Of a stretch of DNA of 64,000 bases, positions 42,832-57,800 are shown piece by piece. The translations under genes were made by a program, and so were the position numbers. Position 1 is the stretch's first letter. The number at the start of each line of letters is the position of its first letter. Origin of the DNA: Crossaster papposus (Eukaryota > Echinodermata > Asteroidea > Velatida > Solasteridae); contig JBAIAA010000352.1 in NCBI GenBank assembly GCA_037893245.1, forward strand, positions 2,046,001 to 2,110,000. Direction: 5' to 3'. The notes under the pieces were generated by a model that did not search any database, had not been told where the DNA came from, and was given only the letters and a program-made list of their open reading frames with translations.

Positions 42832-45800
42832 GTAAGTTAGAAATTCGGGGTCAAATTGGTTGTTTGAATTGAAGTGCGTACGTCAGGACTGAATACCCTG
42901 AGCCGTGACCCGACAACCATGGCCGAAAGACATGTCGGCAGAAACTGGAAAGTGACCCTGAACCACGGAACACGAAGGAAGAATACGATTACAACTAGAC
43001 ATATTTTAACGTAAAACGTCCTTTGTCTGGTGATCCCAGCGTGTTTATCGGACTCTTCTGGCAGAATTTTAGGAAGGGAATATCCGCGGGTGCACGTCGT
43101 TTCGCTTGGAATAACGTTAGGAAATTAGGAATTAATTTTACGAGGAAGTCATTTGAAGCCGGGCCGCGCCGGCCGGGCATAAAATTATATTTCTCGATCA
43201 CCACGGTACGATAGGAAGTGTGGTGTATATAAACATTTACACAATTGTATAATGTTGTACTGTTAAAGACAGTACAGACAGTTTTGTACTGGTACTATTA
43301 ATAATACTAATAATAATATAGTAATACAAATATTTATTTTTTGGATTTACATTAAAAAAAATACAAATAAGACATAAGTTGGTAAATTCAATTTTGGCTA
43401 TGAGTATGATGAGTGTTTGCATGAAATTCATGTTTAGACATGTTAAATCATCATTTTACCCCCTCCCCAATAACCTAAATGTGTATTTTAATTCACTTGG
43501 TGATATTATTTGGGGGTATTTATGGTCAAAAATTCACAACGCATTCACCACATCTGCGCGACATCGCGCAGTGCAGTATGCTCGACGCGCATGCTAACTA
43601 TTCATTTTACTTGCAAGCTGGTTGCTCCATTATATAGCTGGAGGGGTGTTTTTAAAAAAATGAAGAGAAATTGTTGAACAAAAGCGTTGGAAAGTTTTAA
43701 TCTATAACTTGTTTTGACATTTGGACCGAACAGTTTTTAATTTTTGACTGAAAAGATATTTATGAATGGGAATAAATATGTGGTTGCCTGGTTTTAAACT
43801 TACATTTAAAACCGGCTAACCACATATTTATTCTCTTAACCAGTTCGCGCCGGATGACGTTAAAATAATCCCGGCGCAAACTGGTTAACAGCACTGCTAA
43901 AGGATTGAGGCAGTGGCCAACCCTCCAGTAAACAAATTCAAGAAATAACAAAGGCTGGAATTGTTATTAAAATTATTCTTATTTTAAAACTTGAAGACCA
44001 ATTGGGTAATACCGATAGATGCAATATGAAAACTTGCATGTGATGGTGATATTAAAGGTCACATACACATGTATTGAGGTCAAAGGTCAATTGAGGTCAA
44101 GTTGTAAAATAGGGTAACTGCGAAAGAATTGAATTGAATTGAATTGAAAATGGTTTATTAAAAAAAATCAATCTCGCAGCCGCCAGGCTGAATTGCATGA
44201 TTTGTACAAATATTAAAATTACAATTAACATTAAAATTCACATAAATAGAAAAAGAACCAACAAAACTAAACACCCCCCCCAAAAAAATCAAAACAGGAC
44301 ATAATTAATTAATTTAGGAAAACCGGGAGGTTAAATGTAGATAAAAACTGGGTAAGTTTGAGAAAAGGTAAAAGTAAAATCTTGATCATGATCTGGGGGC
44401 ACCAAAATTATAAGTTGCTAGCTGTTTTGCAATAAAGTGAATAACCAGATGATTGAATAATCATTGGAAATTTAAGTACACACAAATTAAAAATTAATAA
44501 TAAGAAAAACACGCCGTTTTATATATAAATTATTATATTATTATGTTTATGTGCATACAACACAATAATAATCTGACTTAATTTTGTAAATTGCTGGCAG
44601 ACGATGCAATTAGGCAGAATTAAGGATTCGCACTAAATAGGGAAGAGGACTATTTCTAAATCGATCAGTCGTGATCCTACAACGGAATTCAGTTCGTTTT
44701 GCTAAACTTCGAGTTTTATACCTTACATGTACATGTAGGTCTCTCAGGAGAAGGTGAGAAGGTGAGGAGACATGGTGGTTTCTGCCCTGAACCTCACAGA
44801 ATATAACAGGGTCTCCCTGGGCCTTCTGTACTGAGTCAAACAAAGTTTTACAACATGTTGCTAAAAATGTTTGGTACAAAACCTGCCAAAACCTAGCTCA
44901 GTGGTAAACCCACTGCAGGATTCAGGCAGGATTCACCAGTAATAAATATTGGAGGAATTTGCAGGATTCAGGTTACATGTAGTTTTAACACTTTGGAATT
45001 CCATAATTTTGTAGGATTTAGGTTATGTGCAAGAAAAATAGGGTAGGGAATTAGGGTAAAACAAAAAGGTGGAGGAAACAATTAAATAAAAAAACGGGGG
45101 GGGGGGGGGGGTGGGTGGGGGTGGGTGGGTGGGTGAAGTCACAGGTAATTGACAAGTAAAATTATAAAATACAGGCTTGAGATTTTTTTGACTTTTGTTT
45201 GAAATTAAACTCAAAGAAAGATACATGTATCTTTCAGACATTTCATAAATTTTCAGACTTTTTTTTCTAAATTGCCCATCTCATTCCTAAAACTAACGAA
45301 GGTTACTAGAAATATATATTTTATTTAGGACATAATTTATATTGGTCAATTGAACTTTAATACTACTGAATCTAAATGTTCTTTGTGGATTACAGTATTG
45401 TTGCTCTAGTCTTAATTTGATCGGACTCCACTTGGCCGACCACCGTTGGAGAAAAAAACTGACATTTTCCTTTCAAACACTGCCCTCAGTTTATTAAATT
45501 CAGTTAGTCCACATTTTGTTTGCAATCGGCTAGTGTGGTTCCTAGACCTATCAATTTTTCCCCCAATATAAAACAATTGCTTTGTTTTGTATGAAGTAGC
45601 ATGAAGCACGATATGTGGCAGAGAAAACCCTCTCTTTTGTGTTGGCCATTGTGTTACCAGAATCTCAGGAATTCTTTTTAGGATTCAAGGGGGTAACAAT
45701 TAGTAACAATACTGTAGTGTTGAGTGAGTGTAAGGATAAGAGGGGGTACCCCTCTGTCACATATCGTGCTGGGTATATGAAGTAGAGGTCTGGGTACCAG

Positions 45801-48800
45801 ACTAGTATAAGAACAACAGTTTTTTCCTTGGTTTTTCCAGCATCTTTAAATATCACACAGGTCAATATTCATATTTTCTGTAAAATACTACCGGTAGTTC
45901 CCAAATCCATCCATTTCTTAAAACTACAGCAAGTATTGTACTTGTATATTGTGCAAATCAAACCCCCATACACGTACCGTACATAAAGCATGTAGTACAT
46001 GTATACACGTACCAGCATACAATGTGTATGTACAATGTAATCATGGAATTAATTGCAACACGTTAGTAGTTTCTCAGTCCCCATAATATTTATATGCATG
46101 CAAATCAAGCACAATGGCCAAAGTTCACTGGCCCTCTGTCCTGTGTGTGTACAGTACTGTGCAGACAGTGTATAGTGCAAGTGCTGCAAATGCATGGTTT
46201 GGCTTAACGCTCCAGTGACCGACTAGATTGGCACATGCACCAAGTGCCTGGGAAGCCCCTGCATTGTAAATCTGTAATGCACTGTCCAGTTAGTGGCATT
46301 AGAGAGCAAAGCATGCTCTCCTCTCGCACTAGAACACTGCACAGCTTCAACAACTGTCGGGGAATAGGAGTGGGTTGCTAAAAAGACAATTGAAGAAGTC
46401 AAGATATTTTGCCAGCCGTTGGCAAGGCGTCGTTAGATTTGTCAGTGCACATATCGATCCAGGCAATAAAAGAGGAGCGGATCGTTTATGACTAGCATAT
46501 TGACAAGCTGGGAGTATTTTTTGTTTGGGGAGGGGGGGGGGGGGGGGGGGGGGGGCATATGTCAGCCAGAAATGAATCTCTGTGGTATTGATAGGGATCA
46601 GCTGGCTTAACGTCCATGTGGCATTACGTTAAAGCTGTCACTTTGCATGACGGCATGTCAACATCTTTCCAAACTTTTTTTTTTTTTTTTCTAAAATGCT
46701 TTTCCAATTTAATATGGAACCTACTGGTATGCTATGCTGACATGGTTTTACTTTGTACATGTACATGTCCCTTTCAGACAATTACATGTACATACCGGGA
46801 TTACCGGGTACAGGTGATGGCCTGGAAACACTCATGCATACTCGGGATTCAAAAAATGTTCTTGTAATTTGACTTCAGAGGCGGTGGTTTAAAATGTTTT
46901 GACTGTTTTGGCTCCAGAATTTCTCATTGTATTTTTGTTGTACCCCCCCCCTCCCTCTAAAAAAAAGGTGTTTGTATAAATTCAAATAGAGGTCATTTTT
47001 TTGTTTATAAAAAACTGTTTGTACTTTGTACAGTGGGGAAAATTTGGCGTAACCACACCAGAGCCTTCAGACTCTTCATTAAAAAAAGAAGCAAATCTGG
47101 CCCATGCAATCTGTACACTGGACTGCATGAATGGAATTTTGCTATTAAAAGTAGTATACACCATTGGTAATTGCTTGAATTATCATGAATGGGTAGATTT
47201 GGGGGGTTGTATTTCATAGTAAATATCGTTTAACTGACTTTTCCGAAGTTTTACAATCATGGATGCCGAGAAAAGCACAAAAAACAGCGTTTGTTTTCAA
47301 CCGGGGTCGAGCAGTTATTCTTATGTTATCTTTGTTTTTTCGCTCTCGCCGTCCGGCGAGAGCGAATTTTTCTTTATAAAATTCAATTTTTTGGAATAAT
47401 TACAGGATATCTAGCGCAATCCTTTTGCTGAATGCCTAGAATCATTATTTACTTTCAATTGAGTACGGTATTTCTTAATAATTCAGTAGTAAATATTTTC
47501 GATATCTGCAAATGGTGTATGATACCTTTAACTTTCATAGACTTGGTCTTGGCCAAGCTGCAGAGGTCAGAAAAAATTAATTCCCAAAGGGAACAGGTAC
47601 CTTCTGCCTGTCATGATGCAATAATCGTGGTCACTGCAAGCAAATGCCTTTCCCATAGCTGGTCATTGTTTATACTGTTTATAAACTGTGCGTGGAGGGG
47701 TGTAGAATTGAGAAGTAAGTTTTAGCGGAAGCCCACTGGCGATGGCCCAGATTTGCGGACAAGAGAGTTGTAAAACTGATGTCGTGCTTCCAAGGCAATT
47801 GAACCGATAGACCAATACTAAGCCTGCAGCGGTTAAATGGTTACACGGTTAACCGACCATTCAAACGGTTACATTTTTCCTGTTTGGTTAACTTGTTCGG
47901 TTATATTTTTTTTTAATAAAAGAAACCCCCACTAATTGTCAACTAGGTTTCGTTGGAGCAGGTCACCAATAGTACAATTGATTAAATTTTGTATGGACAT
48001 TTCTAATAGCTTATCTTCATATAGCCAGTCGGCCTAAAAAATTTGATGCAGGCAATTAGGAATCGCAGAACTGCGATTATTAACACGTACTACGCGCACA
48101 CACTAAATTCCTTGATGAAGCAGCGCTTAGAAATATGCAATGCAGGCCCATGCTTTTTTTTTATTATTAATTTTTTTTTTATAATATTTTTTTTAAATGT
48201 TGTTATGTTGGTCACGGTTAACTGTTAATCGTAACCGCAAGACAACGGTTACACGGTTAATTTGATAAAGCTTGCAGGCTTAACCAATACACAATGAAGG
48301 GGGTTCTGCATGAAGTCATGCTCGTTTTGTTATGGGTTGAAGATGTAACCTGTACATGTTTATCGAACTGATTATTATTATTATTTTTTTACCCAGACGG
48401 ATCTCTCGGGCATCAAATGGCGTAAGTTCAGCTACGACTGTCCCCAGGAGCCCCTGGGCCCGCTGGAGGACCCGGTCCTGGTGTCTTACTCGCGCTGCAT
48501 CGCGGCCAACATTCTCAGTGTCTGGCGCCGCGTCCCTTACATGAACACCGACCTCCTGCTCTCCCTGGATGTGTCCATGAAACCGGACCCCATTTGGACC
48601 AAAGAACTCTGGATATACTGGTACGGGGACGACCCCAACTTGGAAGAGAAAATCTCGCCGGATTTGAAAGGTAAACAAAAACAGTTTCTGTTTGGGAAAA
48701 GTAAAAAGTTTTGGGAAAATTTTTGTTTTAACAAAAGGTGTCGCATACATACCTTCATCTCTTGTAGGCTTTTAGTGTGTTGACTTTTTGTGTCGTCGTC

Positions 48801-51800
48801 TATTTTGGTCTTGTTTTGGGGAGAATGCAAATTTCTTTATTCAGTAGCAGGAGCGGCAGTGCTCTGGCCTAGTACCAGGGGCCAATTTCACGGAGCTGCT
48901 AAGCACACAAATTTGCTTAGCATGAAAATGTGTCCTTGGCAAAAACAAGGTTACAGACAAAATTTTCACGTGATCTTTACTGTTTTTGATTGATAATCAA
49001 CTGTTTTATATGCTTAGCATGAAAAACACAGAACTTTGGCTGGTAACCTGTTTTTAACGAGCAAGACTTTTTTGTGCTAAGCAAATTTTTGTGCTTAGCA
49101 GCTCCGTGAAATTGGCCCCAGTTGTCTGGAGCATTGCATGTGTGGTTTGCGGGTAGTTCTGCAGGTCGGGGGTTCGAGCTCCGTCTGGCCTAGGACATTT
49201 CCATACATAATATGGGTAGAGGCATTATTATTTTTGAATGCCTTCTGTGTACCCATTCCAACCCTATTTGTGCTGTGGAGAGATCAGAATGTCTTGTTCC
49301 AGTGTGAGGGGCTGTTACTTCGATACTTTCCTCTAGTAGCCTACACCTCGAGTGGCCTCTGGCTTTGTGATAGGCGATTTGCATAAACAATTAAAAAAAC
49401 AAAAACATAATATTGTTCTGGGGAGAAACCTAATTTTAACACCAAAAACTTGCTATTTTTTTTAACATTACAGCATGCCAGACGAAATAATTTCACAGGC
49501 AGTTTTGGAATCCTTAATATTTTTACAACAAGTACGTTTTTCAACAGTATTTTTGGTTGGTTAGTTTTTAAATAGCAGCAAAAGGTATATTACCCCTTTA
49601 AAGTTAATGGCCTGTTTTACGCGTTCAAAAAGTGCACTGACTAACAATAACATTTGCCAACAAAAATAGGATGTCAAATAGTTTTTGTACACTCGTATAC
49701 ATGTACCGGTACGTGCGTATTGTACATTGTACGATGTAAGTGAAGTCATGGGCTCATGGCATGAGCCCTTTACAGTAATTGTTCCAAACTGTAGTGGCCT
49801 TTATAGACATCGGATGAGCGCGCATAAATCTTCTTTGTTTACGCAGACGGAAAAAGAACTGGACTGTGACCAGCATGATAGTTTCATCCTAAAGGATTAG
49901 TTGATAAACACTGCCTTTGTCCCCCCCCCCAACAAAAATCCAGATCAAATCCTAAATAAACTGAATGCCGTAAGATCATAGATGGAAAGTTCATGTCTAC
50001 ATGGATAAAAATGGCTAAATAATGAAGTTATTTACAATAAAACTACATGTTGATACACATACATATAGTATACCATTACCATGTACACGGAAACGGCTTT
50101 ATTGCCTTGCTTTTATTCAATGCCATTTTCTGGCATTACATTGTTTATTATGAACTAAAAACCATTTCCGACATATGGTATTAAAATTCAGTAATTCATC
50201 TGTCATACATACATCATGCAGGCATCAGTTTTCTCAGCATCAGCTGACATTTTCATAAATTTGCATTAAACAAATCCTCAAATATTTCCAATGGAGAACT
50301 TTCTTTGTTTATTTATTATTTGTTTTGCTCAGGGAATATATGTTAAAGGTAGGATACAATATTGGTAATTGCTTGAATTATCCAGAATTTGTGAATTTGT
50401 GAATTTGTGGGGTTGTATTTTATAGGAAATAACATTCAACTGACCTGACCTTAAAGTTTTACAATTGTGGATGCCAAGGAAAGCAATAAAAATGGTGTTC
50501 AATTTCAATCTGCCTCCGGCAGTGATTATTATGTTGTTCTTGTTTTTTTCGCGATCGCTGCCCGGCAATCGTGAATTTATTTTGGTATAATTCAATTTTT
50601 CGAGCAATTTGAGGATATCTAGCGCAGTCATTTTGCTGGATGCCTACAATCATTATTTACAATGCACTTTTAAATGTGTAAGATATTTGTTAATAATTCG
50701 GTAGTAATTTTTTCGAGATCTGCAAATGGTGTATTCTACCTTTAATTTAAAGGTAGTATACACCATTGGTAATTTGTTGAATTATCAGGAATGGGTGGAT
50801 TTGGGGGGTTGTATTTTATAGTAAATATCGTTTAACTGACCTGTCCGAATTTTTACATTCATGGATGCCGAGAAAAGCATGAAAAACAGCGTTTGTTTTC
50901 CACCGGAGTCGAGCAGTTATTCTTATGTTATCTTTGTTTTTTCGCGCTCGCCGGACGGCGAGAATGAATTTTGGTTTATACAATTCAATTTTTTGGAACA
51001 ATTACAGGATATCTACTGTAGGGCCCTTATTTTGCTGGATGCCTACAATCATTATTTACTTTTAAATAAGTAAGATATTTCTTAATAATTCGGTAGTAAA
51101 TTTTTTCGATATCTGCAAATGGTGTATACTACCTTTAAATGAGATTTAGTTGTACTTGCAGAGGTTTTAAATTGAATAGCTATACCCAGTGACACAAGAA
51201 TTTACGGAATGGAATGACTGCAATTTGGTTGTGCAATTTGAGTTTGTAATTGCGTGTGCGTGTCCGTCACTTTCACCCCCTCTCCAGAATTGTCATCAAA
51301 ATGGGTAAAGGGGCCTACTGTAGTATGAAACCAGTGCCCTTAACTAATAAGAACGGACAGGAACCGAAGTCTGTGTTGGTTTCAGACAACAGCAAACCAG
51401 CTGTCAAAAAACCCAAAAAGGATCAGGGCAGATTTGTTGGGATCAGGAATTTATGTCAATTTCCATTCATAAACAGTGCTACTGTTGACTCTATGTTGAA
51501 CCCTAGGGCGACAGTGCTATGAAAATAGCTATTGAATTAGTAGACAGATTAAGTTCCCCCACATTTTTATGCCTCTTCGAACTCTGTTTGTGCCCGTTTG
51601 TGTTGCAACAGTAACCAAGGTTTGGCGTTTTTAATGTGCATGCAATTACATGTACCGGTACGTACGTATAGAAATGTATATTGTAGGATGTGATTTTGAA
51701 AGCAGGGGCTTCCCAATAATATACAATAAATATTTTGTCATCTTGAACCAAATATTTGAATAGCTTTGGGCCGGTTCAAATATTCAAATCAAAAAAATAA

Positions 51801-54800
51801 TTATGTTCACGCATTACTTGTGATGTTATTGTATTTTTAATCATTATATTGTCACTGTAAGGCAAGAGGTACATGTACACTTCAGTGGGGTGTTGAATTA
51901 CAGAAAACCAAAACCTCTACACAGTACAATTCCTTTCTCTATGGTGTACAATGTACATCAATTCTTTTTGTGCATTGCGTTATGGGGACAATCAAAAGGG
52001 TTTGTGTGCTAAGGGAAATCTCCCTAATCTCAAACTTGGAACACTCTAAAATTCTAAAAATTTCAACATCACCCTAATTTGTCTTTATATACCTTAACCC
52101 AATTTTACCTTGTTCTACCTTTATTGAAGACCCAACGCGCTATGGGGACTCAAAAATGTTCCCACTACTCTTCTTTTTTTTTACGATCGTTTTTAAATTT
52201 TGAGACGTTCATTCTGAACAGTTCTTCTCTACTTCCACCCAAAATCACATTTCCATTTCCTTGCGGAACTGGTTTTATTGATGTTGATATTAATCTTTAG
52301 TTTGATATACCGGTACATGTAGATGACGTGGATTTTACGATTTTACGATTTAAGAAAAGCACTGAAAAGTGATTTAAACAACGTGATGATAGTAACAAGG
52401 GCACTAACTTATATTTTAGCAAAAAAACCGAAAGCAATATTTTTATCTTTTTCGCTGTTTGCGACCGTTGTTCATGCCCTCAAATGGCTTTTTGCCCCAT
52501 ATTTACTCCCATAGCCAAACTGTCAGTTTGTCCCAATCATCCAATGTGTTAATTATTTGGAAATGGTAAAAGTAAACAGAAGGCTGTATTCTACTCTACA
52601 AAGTTGGACATGTAATTAACCTAACCTAGGTCAAATTCTCTAAGGATTGTTGGAATTGGATAGCTTTGTTAAAGTTGATGGCTTGTGGTTATCACCCTGA
52701 TTATTGTATTATTATCCTGCCTAGCTAGCTGTAGGGTTTACTCCTGCTTCCGCCTGCCTGTGCAGACTAATAGTCTATAGCTAGCTGCTGCATTGGTTGA
52801 TTAGGGAATGTATTTACACTGTAGCTATGTAACCTTGACATCAGGCAGCCAGCATGCAGACTGGGCGCCATTCTTTTGTTGTTGTCTGATCTGTGATTTG
52901 ACCTTTGCTGCTGGCACAACTGTTATTAAACTGTACATTGTACATTTATGGTTCATCCACACATGGTTGTGCTTTATGCCTTTGGACAATTAACACTGTT
53001 GTGCATACAGCTCTTGTATATATTACGGGGTTGTTCAGCTACCATTTTACTTGTTTATTTTCATGTATTGGTGTACATCTGTGTAGAATTGTACTGTCCC
53101 TGTACTGCCTTTTGTGTAATTCAATTAAGATTCTGTTACAATGTATGATGCCAAATTTTAATGGATCTGACTTCTATTGAATTACAAATGTAGTGTTGTT
53201 GGCCTGGGCCTTTGAGAAATTTCATTGGCCATTTTTTGTTTTTTGTTTTTGTTTTTTTTGTTTTTTGGGGGTCAAATGTCAGTGGGTGGTTAAACAGTTT
53301 AATGTTTTTGAATGAGATGAAAGGTATTGTGGAGTTACCATGAGTTTTACATACCATTTTTATTATTTATGTGTAAAATCTTAAACTGCCCCAGGTCATT
53401 TTATAAAGAGCAGGCAATTTATTGGCGATGATTGAAAATAAATTACATCAATGTAAGACATTCGAGTTGAGGTTGTATTAAAGTACATGAACACTATGTA
53501 CATTGTGAACTAAATTCTTCCGTTATTTTAATGTCTGTGAAAATCAAAACCATTTTCAAATTTCCATCATTCCATGTAATTAAGAACTACTGCAATTATA
53601 ATTGTTGTTCCCCTAAAACTTGACATACCAATACTTTGCAAAAAAAAGAGAGCAAAACCATGTAAAACATTTAGCGTTGGGAGAAATTGGAGGTTTCAAA
53701 ATCTGTTTTTTATATTATTTGTTTAACCGAATACCGATTATTTGATTTCACTGGAAGTTCCCATCCAGCTCACACAATCGGGCCAACAAAATGTATTGAG
53801 CAAGGTTCCCCCAGCCCATAGACTCTGTATCGTTTGCAAGATTCAGTGAAAACTGGGTCTTTACCAAAACACCCAAGAGCTGTACTGTGGGGAAGCAATA
53901 GATGGGAACTCTCAGATAAGTCAAATGGCCAGGCTAAAGAAACCAATAGTATAAAGTGAATGCAGTTTACAATCTAGAGACCACGGAGCCCATTGGAGAA
54001 TGTCGCAGTTGTTTTCCTTTCAGCTGTGTCAACAAAAATGGAAGGCCTATTTTTTTGTTAGGTTGGTTTCAAATAATAATGGTTTCGGTTTTCAAAATCG
54101 AATCTAATACGTGGAATTAAAATCGATTATCAAAAAATTCGGTTTTAAATCCCACAACTACAAACATTATCTAAACATTTTCACAATAAACACGAGACCT
54201 GGGGCCAATTTCATAGAGCTGCTAAGCACAAAAATTTGCTTAGCATGACAATTCGTGCTTGGCGAAAACAACGTTACAGACCCAATTTTCACGTGATATT
54301 TATTGTTTTGGATTGATAATCAGCTGTTTTTTTGCTTAGCATGAAAAACACGTATAATTTTGGCTGGTAATCTGTTTTTAATGAGCAAGACTTTTTTGTG
54401 CTAAGCAAATTGTTGTGCCTAGCAGCTCTATGAAATTGGCCCCTGTGCTTCTGACATGTGAAACTCTTAACCCTAACTCCCTACCCATTTTTACTTACAC
54501 ATAACCTGAATCCTGCAAAATCCTCCAATTCCTAAATTGTTAAAACTCCAAGTAACCTGAATCCTGCAAAATCCTCCAATATTGGTCACTGGTGACCATA
54601 CAGCCTGTATCTTGCAAAATCCTGCAGTCTTGCCCTGGCTGCAGTCAGTAAAAACCCAAGTAACCTCAATCCTGCAAAATCCTGCGATGCATCAAACTCC
54701 AAGTGACCTCAATCCTGCAAAATCCTTGTGTGTCACATTCAGCCTGATAACCTGAATCCTCCATATTCCTGCAGGGGTAAAACCCCAAGTAACCTCAATC

Positions 54801-57800
54801 CTGCAAAATCCTGCAATGCATCAAACTCCAAGTGACCTCAATCCTGCAAAATCCTGCATTTTGCAATGAGGAATTTGGAGGATTTGGGAGGGTTAGGGTT
54901 AAAGGTTTATTTCAAGAATTTGTCTATTTCATCATCTTTTATTGCGTCATATTTTTTTTAAAATTGAGAGAGAGAGTTGGGCTTTGGATCCGAGTGCCCT
55001 GTACGGTACATGTACATTACTTAGCTGTGCATAAATTACATGTAACTGAGCTTCACCAATTTGCGTAGTACTGTCGACAAAATGTTTGGATCTCTATCAA
55101 TATCATCTTGACTGCTCAGGAAACAGGGCAGATTTCCCTCAGTGCGACGGAAACCGGCTGGCATCTCGGGCTGGGGTGAGCCGTGCCAAAGTTGTGATGT
55201 CATCAAGGGGCTTTGCTTCGGGGATCGCGCCGGCTTAACGCACGGCTGAAGACGTCTATAATGCTGCCGTACAGCCTGAGCTTTTGTAAATACAATGTAC
55301 ATTGTAGACTGCATGTGAATTTACCCTCACCCAGGTTGCTTAGCGTTTTTTAGTTTTTGTAACTGGTAGTTTTCGTAAAAATAATTCTCGTTCAGGTGAT
55401 GACAATCGCGCAAGAGTGGTTTATGAGTACATGTACCGGTATATGTAGACAAATTTGAGGAACAAAGAAAGAAACAAAAAAGCGTCTACTTTATAGATCA
55501 ATTACTAAATCAGATGCAGTTTAGGGAGCTATTTATAGTTCTCGCCCACCAGTGGCTAACATTTAAAGCTCCCACCACACTGTACCGCATGCACTCTACC
55601 ATAGCTCAAGCACTCTAGCTCAAGCACTCTAGCTACTGACTCTTCATCTGCTTCCCCTGTGTACATGTAATTATCATCAATACTTTTTATGTGTGGGTGT
55701 GTGTATATGTGTCAACCACCACCTGCCTAGTTGGGTTAATTTTCGATCCAATTCCCTGGATAAATGCCTGGGATGCAAAGGCGTCTGGTCTGCCTGTGCA
55801 TGGTTAAATGTGAAAAGAAATATCAAGCCATAAAACAGGTGGCAGGGGGTGTACATATGCAGATGAAAGAGATGTACAGTACATTATACATATTAACATG
55901 GCAAGGTGGGCTCTATTTACTGTATAATTACCCTCCAGGCCATTCTTTGGTGACGAGGGGATGGGTGTGGACACAGTGTTGAAATAGGATTATAATTTGG
56001 AACAAATGAGTAGCTTTTTTTGAGGAGCGTTTTTCAACCCTGGAGTACAATGACGAGATATATCTAAGATCATTTTGACATATTTGTTAGTGTGTGTGAG
56101 GCTTGTAATTCCATTGTACCGTGTATGTAGTTATTCTCAATCCAGATCAAAATATTAAAAATTTATTACAAATATTAAAAAGTACATGTACAGTTGCAGG
56201 GATAGGATTAGACTAAAGCCCTGTTCGCACTGGACTTATTATGATAAAACATACCTAGACGATGGGTACTTTTCCCATTGCAGGGATAGGATTAGACTAA
56301 AGCCCTGTTCGCACTGGACTTATTGTGATAAAACATACCTAGACGATGGGTACTTTTCCCATTTGGTGGACAGCCTAGGACGTTTTCCTCTCAGGTACTT
56401 CTCCCGAGTCCAGTGGGTACTTCTACCGGCCAACTGCTGCCTGGGAAAATTTCCCAGGTAACCTTTCCCTAGACGATAAGTCCAGTGCGAACATCGCGAG
56501 TCGGTAAAAGCGTCTTAGGAAAACGTTCATCTGGCCCCCTACTGCGATTTCATGCTACACACAAACACCGCGCATGCGCTCTTTGCATTGTTTACGTGCG
56601 GGCACGCTGATGCATCGGGAAAAAAGCGGGCGCGCGCAAATGGGTACACCGGGGTCAATGCAGAAAGGTCACGCAAAGCGCCCTCATGAGTCATTATAAT
56701 GACAGCTCGGCTCCTTCTCCCACGGGCTCGGTAAAATTTTCCCGTGTCGAAAGTCCAAGTGCGAACAGTGGTAACATTTGACCATTTTTTATTTTACCAT
56801 CGTCTCAGTAAAACCTTCCCCCAAAAAAGTCCAGTGCGAATACGGCTTAAGGCTGCAAGTTTGCGGTTATTAAATTAACCATGTAACCGTTTTTTTGCGG
56901 TTACGGTTAACGGACCACAACCAACATTTTTTTTTAAAAATAAAAAAATGCATGGGCCTGCATTGCATCTAATTAGCACTGCTTCATCAAGGAATTTAGT
57001 GTGTGTGCGTAGTACGTGTTGATAATCGCAGTTCTGCGATTGCTAATTGTCTGCATCAAATTTTATAGGCCGACTGGTTATACATGTATGTTAGATAAGC
57101 TACCGTATCAGAAATGTCCATACAAAATGTATTCAATTGTACTATTTGTGACCTGCTCCAAAGAAACCAACGCGAAGTTGACAATTGGTAGGGCTTCTTT
57201 TATTTAAAAAAAAGTTTAAAAAAAAAAAGTTAACCGAACAGGAAAAATGTAACTGCGTAACCGTGTAACCGTTGCAGGCTTAGATTAGACACACAGCCAA
57301 TGTTCGTACTGTTTTTAACCCTAAACCCCCACTAACATCTGGCTAGGAACTATCCTCAATCCTGCAAAATCCTCCAATTGCCACCCTGTAAAAAAAAGGG
57401 ATTCAGCCTCGATCTTTCATTAGTTATAATCATCATCTGTTATTTCTTGCATTTGTTCAGTGGAGGGGTGATCGTTGCCTCAATCCTCAATATGAATTGT
57501 ACATGTTTGTTCTTGTTTGGCACGATGACAGTGCATCTTAAAGGTAGGATACACAATTTGCAGATATCGAAAATATTTACTACCGAATTATTAAGAAATA
57601 TCTTACTCATTTGAAAGTAAATAATGATTCTAGGTATCCAGCAAAATGATTACGTTAGATATCCTGTAATTATTCCGAAAAATATAATCTTACAAAGAAA
57701 AATAGCGATCGCCGGATGGCGATCGCGAAAAAGCAAAGATAACATAAGAATAACTGCCCGACGCCGGTTGAAAACGAATGCCGTTTTTCGTGCTTTTCTC

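Noticed and set aside
45412..45609. 65-codon minus-strand frame with a mixed composition
   Set aside because: It looked mildly protein-like but I recognise no domain and it lies in a MED13 intron.
51250..51522. Possible MED13 exon 3 after CCCCTCTCCAG
   Set aside because: Joined in phase with exon 2 it reaches a stop within about 14 codons, and no frame resembles the Med13 domain.
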